NCBI RefSeq assembly: GCF_048553715.1
Contig: NZ_JBLZNC010000007.1
Coordinates: 160,518-224,517, forward strand
Direction: 5' to 3'
DNA from: Sagittula sp048553715
GTDB taxonomy: Bacteria > Pseudomonadota > Alphaproteobacteria > Rhodobacterales > Rhodobacteraceae
DNA length: 64,000 nt
Shown here piece after piece: positions 60,048 through 64,000 of the stretch. Position 1 is the first letter of the stretch, and every line of letters starts with the position of its first letter. The notes beneath the pieces were generated by a model. That model saw only the letters and a list, made by a program, of their open reading frames with translations, did no database searches and was not told the DNA's origin. The translations under genes were made by a program, and so were the position numbers.

Positions 60048-62989
60048 CCCGTTTGTCCGGCGGTTTGATTGACCGCACAACCCCGATGACCTTTACCTTC
60101 AACGGTCGCAGCTACACCGGGTTCTCTGGGGATACGCTGGCGTCTGCGCTGATGGCCAATGGCGTGCAACTGGTGGGACGCAGCTTCAAATACCACCGGC
60201 CGCGCGGCATCTTTTCCGCAGGGTCAGAGGAGCCCAACGCGCTGGTGGAACTGCGCGAGGGTGCCGCACAAGAGCCGAATACGCGCGCCACTGTGACAGA
60301 GCTGTTCGATGGCCTTGTTGCGCGGTCGCAAAACCACCTTGGTCCGCTGGGGCGCGATCTGCTGGCGGTAAACGACGTGATGGCGCCTTTTTTGACGGCG
60401 GGCTTCTACTACAAGACCTTCATGTGGCCGCGCGCGTTTTGGGAAAAGATCTACGAGCCGGTCATCCGCAATGCTGCCGGTCTGGGGCGGCTGTCGATGC
60501 AGCCGGACCCCGACAGCTATGACAAGGGGTTTTTGCACTGCGATCTGTTGGTGATCGGTGGCGGGGCCGCAGGTCTGACTGCGGCGCTGACGGCGGGCCG
60601 TGCGGGGGCCAAGGTGATCCTCGCGGATGAGGATTTCCGCCTTGGCGGCAGGTTGCTGATGGAAAGCGATCTGTTGGACGGCGCAGCGGCCAGCGCTTGG
60701 GTGGCGCGGGTTCGCGCCGAGCTCGACAGCTTGCCGAACGTGCGTATTCTGACGCGGACAACGGTTTTTGGCACTTATGACCACGGCGTCTATGGCGCGG
60801 TCGAACGGGTGTCCGATCACCTTGCCACGTCAGGTGAGACAGTCCGCCAGACCCTGTGGCGCATCACCTCGCGGGCTTGCGTTCTGGCCGCTGGCGCAAC
60901 AGAGCGGCACATTCCCTTTGCCAACAATGACCGCCCGGGCATCCTGCTGGCAGGCGCCCTGCGCGCCTATGCCAACCGCTGGGCCGCCAGCCCTGTGCGG
61001 CAGGACACCGACGCCATTGCCGTGTTTACCAACGGCGACGATGGCCACCGCACCGCGCTGGATATTCTCAAACAGGGTGGCAAGCTTCTGGGCGTGATCG
61101 ACACGCGCAAAGGGGCGCGGGCGTTTGGCGACTACCAAGTGTTTGACGGTGCCTGTGTGACAAACACCAAAGGCCGCCATGGGCTAACGGCCATCGAGAT
61201 CACGCAAAACGGCCAAAGCCACTGGCACGCGGCGGGGGCGCTTGGCGTGGCGGGGGGGTGGAACCCCAACCTGCATCTGGCCTCGCATCATCGTGGGCGT
61301 CCGCAGTGGGACGCCGGTCTGCTGAGCTTTGTGCCTGGCTCCGATGGGCCCACAGGCCAGTTTCCCGCCGGTGCTGCGGCAGGTCACGGCGGCACAGCGC
61401 AAGCCTTGCGCTCCGGCACCGAGGTGACCGTGGCCGCGCTGGACAGCATCGGCATCACCAGCGCCGCGATTGCCCTTCCCGATGCGCAGGACACACCGGC
61501 GGCGCAAGAGGCCTTTTGGCAGGTGCCGGGCAAGGGACGGGCCTGGGTCGATTTCCAGAACGATGTCACGGTGAAAGACATCGCTCTGGCGCATCAGGAA
61601 AACATGCGGCCGGTCGAACACCTCAAACGTTGGACCACGCTGGGCATGGCGACCGATCAGGGCAAAACCGCCAATGTCACCGCGCTGGCGGTGATGGCAG
61701 AGCTGACCGGCAAGACCATCGCCGACACCGGCACCACGATCTTTCGCCCTCCTTACACCGGCGTATCGCTGGGCGTTCTGGGCGGCGGCGACACCGGCCT
61801 GCAGTTCCGCCCCAAACGCCTGACCCCGACCCATCATTGGGCCACGGGCCAGAACGCCACCTTTGTCGAGGTGGGCCCGTGGATGCGCGCCCAGTATTTC
61901 CCCCGCCCCACAGAGACGACTTGGCGCGCCACCGTCGACCGAGAGGTTCTGGCCGTGCGCTCCGCTGTCGGGATTTGCGATGTCACAACCTTGGGCAAGA
62001 TCGACGTTCAAGGCGCGGATGCGGGCGAATTCCTCAATCGCATTTACGCCAACATGATGGGCACGCTGAAGGTGGGCATGGTCCGTTACGGGCTGATGCT
62101 GCGCGAGGACGGGCATTTGTTCGACGATGGCACCTGCGCGCGCATGGGTGAGCATCACTTCGTGGTCACGACCACCACGGCCAATGCAGGCGCGGTCTAT
62201 CGCAACATGGAATTTGCGCATCAATGCCTGTGGCCGGAACTGGATGTGCAGTTGATATCCACCACCGATGCTTGGGCGCAGATTGCCGTGGCCGGACCGA
62301 AGGCGCGCACGCTTTTGTCGCGTATCGTCGACGGTTTTGACCTGTCGAACGACAGCTTCCCCTTCATGGCGTGTGCGGAATTGACGATCTGCGGCGGGTT
62401 GCGGGCCCGCCTGTTCCGTATCTCCTTCTCCGGCGAGCTGGCCTTTGAGATCGCTGTGCCGGCCCGCTATGGGGCCGCGCTGATGGAACGGCTGATGGAA
62501 CAGGGGCAGGACCTTGGGGTCACACCCTACGGGACCGAAGCCTTGGCCGTTTTGCGCATCGAAAAGGGTCATGCCGCGGGTGCCGAGCTGAATGGGCAGA
62601 CCACGGCCCGGATGTTGGGATTGGGGCGCATGGTGTCGCAGAAAAAGGACAGCATCGGCGCGGTGATGTCTCGGCGCGAGGGGCTGGCCGCCGACCGGCG
62701 CATTCTGGTGGGGCTTCAGCCTGTGGATGCACAGCAGATGGCGCCCTCTGGCGCGCATCTGTTCGACCGGACCGCGCCACGCGATCTTGACCATGACCTC
62801 GGCTGGGTAACCTCCGCGTGCTATTCGCCACATCTGCAAAGCTATATCGCGCTGGCCTATCTGGAAGGCGGCGCAGACCGCTTGGGGGATACGATTGTCG
62901 CCGCCAATCCGCTGGAAGGTGCTGAGGTCGCCGTGCGCGTGGTGTCCCCCCATTTCATCGATCCTGACGGAGGACGCCTGCGTGACTGA
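60044..62989 (+). CDS. mgdC: N-methylglutamate dehydrogenase subunit C (sarcosine oxidase alpha-like)
   Basis: A 981-residue subunit with domains in order: a 2Fe-2S-ferredoxin-like region without cluster cysteines (about 10-95; FNGRSYTGFSGDTLASALMA, FKYHRPRGIFSAG), an NAD(P)-binding disulfide-reductase-type domain (about 165-500; LLVIGGGAAGLTAALTAGRA, WRITSRACVLAAGATERHIPF) and a C-terminal GcvT tetrahydrofolate domain (about 600-970; DVTTLGKIDVQGADAGEFLN, FSGELAFEIAVP, LAVLRIEKGHAAGAELNGQ). The GcvT part should hand the methyl carbon to tetrahydrofolate as methylene-THF. Stop overlaps mgdD by eight bases. Confidence 0.94.
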   Translation: MTRLSGGLIDRTTPMTFTFNGRSYTGFSGDTLASALMANGVQLVGRSFKYHRPRGIFSAGSEEPNALVELREGAAQEPNTRATVTELFDGLVARSQNHLGPLGRDLLAVNDVMAPFLTAGFYYKTFMWPRAFWEKIYEPVIRNAAGLGRLSMQPDPDSYDKGFLHCDLLVIGGGAAGLTAALTAGRAGAKVILADEDFRLGGRLLMESDLLDGAAASAWVARVRAELDSLPNVRILTRTTVFGTYDHGVYGAVERVSDHLATSGETVRQTLWRITSRACVLAAGATERHIPFANNDRPGILLAGALRAYANRWAASPVRQDTDAIAVFTNGDDGHRTALDILKQGGKLLGVIDTRKGARAFGDYQVFDGACVTNTKGRHGLTAIEITQNGQSHWHAAGALGVAGGWNPNLHLASHHRGRPQWDAGLLSFVPGSDGPTGQFPAGAAAGHGGTAQALRSGTEVTVAALDSIGITSAAIALPDAQDTPAAQEAFWQVPGKGRAWVDFQNDVTVKDIALAHQENMRPVEHLKRWTTLGMATDQGKTANVTALAVMAELTGKTIADTGTTIFRPPYTGVSLGVLGGGDTGLQFRPKRLTPTHHWATGQNATFVEVGPWMRAQYFPRPTETTWRATVDREVLAVRSAVGICDVTTLGKIDVQGADAGEFLNRIYANMMGTLKVGMVRYGLMLREDGHLFDDGTCARMGEHHFVVTTTTANAGAVYRNMEFAHQCLWPELDVQLISTTDAWAQIAVAGPKARTLLSRIVDGFDLSNDSFPFMACAELTICGGLRARLFRISFSGELAFEIAVPARYGAALMERLMEQGQDLGVTPYGTEALAVLRIEKGHAAGAELNGQTTARMLGLGRMVSQKKDSIGAVMSRREGLAADRRILVGLQPVDAQQMAPSGAHLFDRTAPRDLDHDLGWVTSACYSPHLQSYIALAYLEGGADRLGDTIVAANPLEGAEVAVRVVSPHFIDPDGGRLRD

Positions 62990-63551
62990 CCTAAGCCCCT
63001 TGATCCCGCAAACCGCGCTGGGGACCGTGGTGCCGCGCGAAGCCCGCATCGGCTCGGTCATCCTGGCCGAGGATGCGACCCTTGGACTGGCCTCGATCGC
63101 TTTGCGCGCAGGTTATCCCGCGCCCACACCATTCGGCCTGACCTTGCCCGATGTGTCCGGTGTCTCCGCCAATGCCCGCGCTGGTGCATTCTGGATGGGG
63201 CGCGGCCAGTGGATGCTGGAACTGCCGGGCCAAGCCGAGGCGGATGTGGTGGCGCAAGTCGTCCCTCAGGCCCCGGGCTGCGCCGTCACCGAACAGACCG
63301 ATGGTTTCGTGACATTGAACCTGTCGGCATCAGCGGCACAAAGGCTGGCGCAGCTGTTGGAAAAACTGGTGAACGTCGCGGTCGAGGATCTGGCACCGGG
63401 ACGGGTCGTTCGCACAGGTCTGGATCACATGACAGTGTTTGTGATCCGACGCAGCGCCACTGAACTAACCGTTTTGGGGATGCGCAGCTTTGCCAATGCC
63501 CTGTGGCATGCGTTGGAACGCGCCATCCGCAATTCCGAGGGGTCGACATGA
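62982..63551 (+). CDS. mgdD: N-methylglutamate dehydrogenase subunit D (sarcosine oxidase gamma-like)
   Basis: A 189-residue subunit starting at GTG 62982 with GGAGGACG upstream (62969-62976). MGRGQWMLELPGQAEADVV and TEQTDGFVTLNLSASAAQRL resemble the gamma subunit of heterotetrameric sarcosine oxidase, as does the closing FANALWHALERAI. It completes the tetramer. The stop overlaps the folD start (ATGA). Confidence 0.88.
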   Translation: MTDLSPLIPQTALGTVVPREARIGSVILAEDATLGLASIALRAGYPAPTPFGLTLPDVSGVSANARAGAFWMGRGQWMLELPGQAEADVVAQVVPQAPGCAVTEQTDGFVTLNLSASAAQRLAQLLEKLVNVAVEDLAPGRVVRTGLDHMTVFVIRRSATELTVLGMRSFANALWHALERAIRNSEGST

Positions 63552-64000
63552 CAGCAACAGTAATCGACGGCAAAGCGTTTGCGGCCACGGTGCGCCAGAA
63601 GGTGGCAGGCCATGTGGCGCGGCTGCGCGAGGAGCACGGCATCACACCCGGGCTTGCGGTGGTGCTGGTGGGCGAGGATCCCGCCAGCCAGGTTTACGTG
63701 CGCTCGAAGGGGAAGATGACCGTCGAGGTCGGCATGAATTCCTTCGAGCATAAGCTCGACGCGGACACCTCGGAGGCGGATCTGCTGGCGCTGATCGACC
63801 GGCTGAATGCAGATCCGGCGGTGCACGGGATCCTTGTGCAGCTGCCCTTGCCACAGCATCTGAACGAGGATCTGGTGATCAACGCGATTGATCCGGCCAA
63901 GGATGTGGACGGGTTCCATATCTCGAATGTGGGGCTGCTGGGCACGGGGCAGAAGTCCATGGTGCCTTGCACGCCGCTGGGCTGTCTGATGATGCTGCGC
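63548..64000 (+). CDS. folD: Bifunctional methylene-THF dehydrogenase/cyclohydrolase FolD (partial)
   Basis: The first 151 codons; the gene runs out of the window. GLAVVLVGEDPASQVYVRSK (catalytic Tyr-x3-Lys as YVRSK, near 50-55), GILVQLPLPQHLNEDLV and DVDGFHISNVG are the FolD signatures. It oxidises methylene-THF made by the GcvT domains of MgdC and Tdm to formyl-THF. Overlapping translation with mgdD marks it as a dedicated methylamine-island copy. Confidence 0.95.
   Translation, partial: MTATVIDGKAFAATVRQKVAGHVARLREEHGITPGLAVVLVGEDPASQVYVRSKGKMTVEVGMNSFEHKLDADTSEADLLALIDRLNADPAVHGILVQLPLPQHLNEDLVINAIDPAKDVDGFHISNVGLLGTGQKSMVPCTPLGCLMMLR

Noticed and set aside
61184..63061. A 625-codon open frame on the minus strand
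   Set aside because: Antisense shadow of mgdC, which has three recognisable domains in the plus frame.
1..64000. tRNA, rRNA, CRISPR array, insertion sequence, integrase or phage genes
   Set aside because: None could be recognised by eye; repeats present are short hairpins and operators, and all long genes are metabolic, transport or regulatory.

Overview
The window is about 64 kb of high-GC DNA packed with genes, with short or overlapping spacers. It looks like the chromosome of a marine alphaproteobacterium of the Rhodobacteraceae (Roseobacter group). Grounds for this are a SAM/SAH-type riboswitch in front of metK (a class known from Rhodobacterales), a complete trimethylamine/TMAO/methylamine gene set of the type described in Roseobacters, and many ABC and TRAP uptake systems. 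I saw no rRNA, tRNA, CRISPR array, insertion sequence or prophage.

Region 1 (1-13.8 kb) is housekeeping: a flavin reductase-like protein, a possible glycosyltransferase, miaB, an OmpA-like protein and a lipoprotein that share a small cysteine-bounded module, the phoH-ybeY-corC-lnt run, metK behind its riboswitch, trmB, a small membrane protein, aroA, another membrane protein and cmk.

Region 2 (13.8-22 kb) is a seven-gene amide/peptide operon: an AmiC-like cytoplasmic sensor, an ANTAR (AmiR-like) regulator, a dipeptide-type ABC transporter and an acetamidase/formamidase. A terminator-like hairpin lies directly in front of the first gene, as expected if the ANTAR protein works by antitermination. 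Region 3 (22-29.5 kb) is a LacI-controlled operon with a polyamine/iron-type ABC importer, a nucleoside hydrolase and an adenine deaminase, which together suggest purine nucleoside scavenging.

Region 4 (29.5-37.1 kb, mostly minus strand) is a hexuronate cluster: uxuB, a three-part TRAP transporter, an AGE-family isomerase/epimerase, uxuA and a divergent GntR regulator. No uxaC is in the window. Region 5 (37.4-43 kb) is a complete five-gene Opp/Dpp-type ABC transporter of unknown substrate.

Region 6 (43-64 kb) is a methylated-amine catabolic island. On the minus strand, tmm (TMA to TMAO) and tdm (TMAO to dimethylamine plus formaldehyde) are followed by a PotFGHI-type ABC importer. On the plus strand are a signal-less periplasmic-binding-protein homologue and an XRE-cupin regulator, then mgsABC-gmaS (N-methylglutamate and gamma-glutamylmethylamide synthesis), a divergent GlxA-type regulator, mgdABCD (N-methylglutamate dehydrogenase) and the start of folD, which links the released one-carbon units to tetrahydrofolate.

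A recurring feature is a strong hairpin directly after ABC or TRAP solute-binding-protein genes (four of the five SBP-transporter operons), probably protecting or ending the SBP message so that more binding protein than membrane subunit is made. All functions are inferred by reading protein motifs and context; no database search was run.
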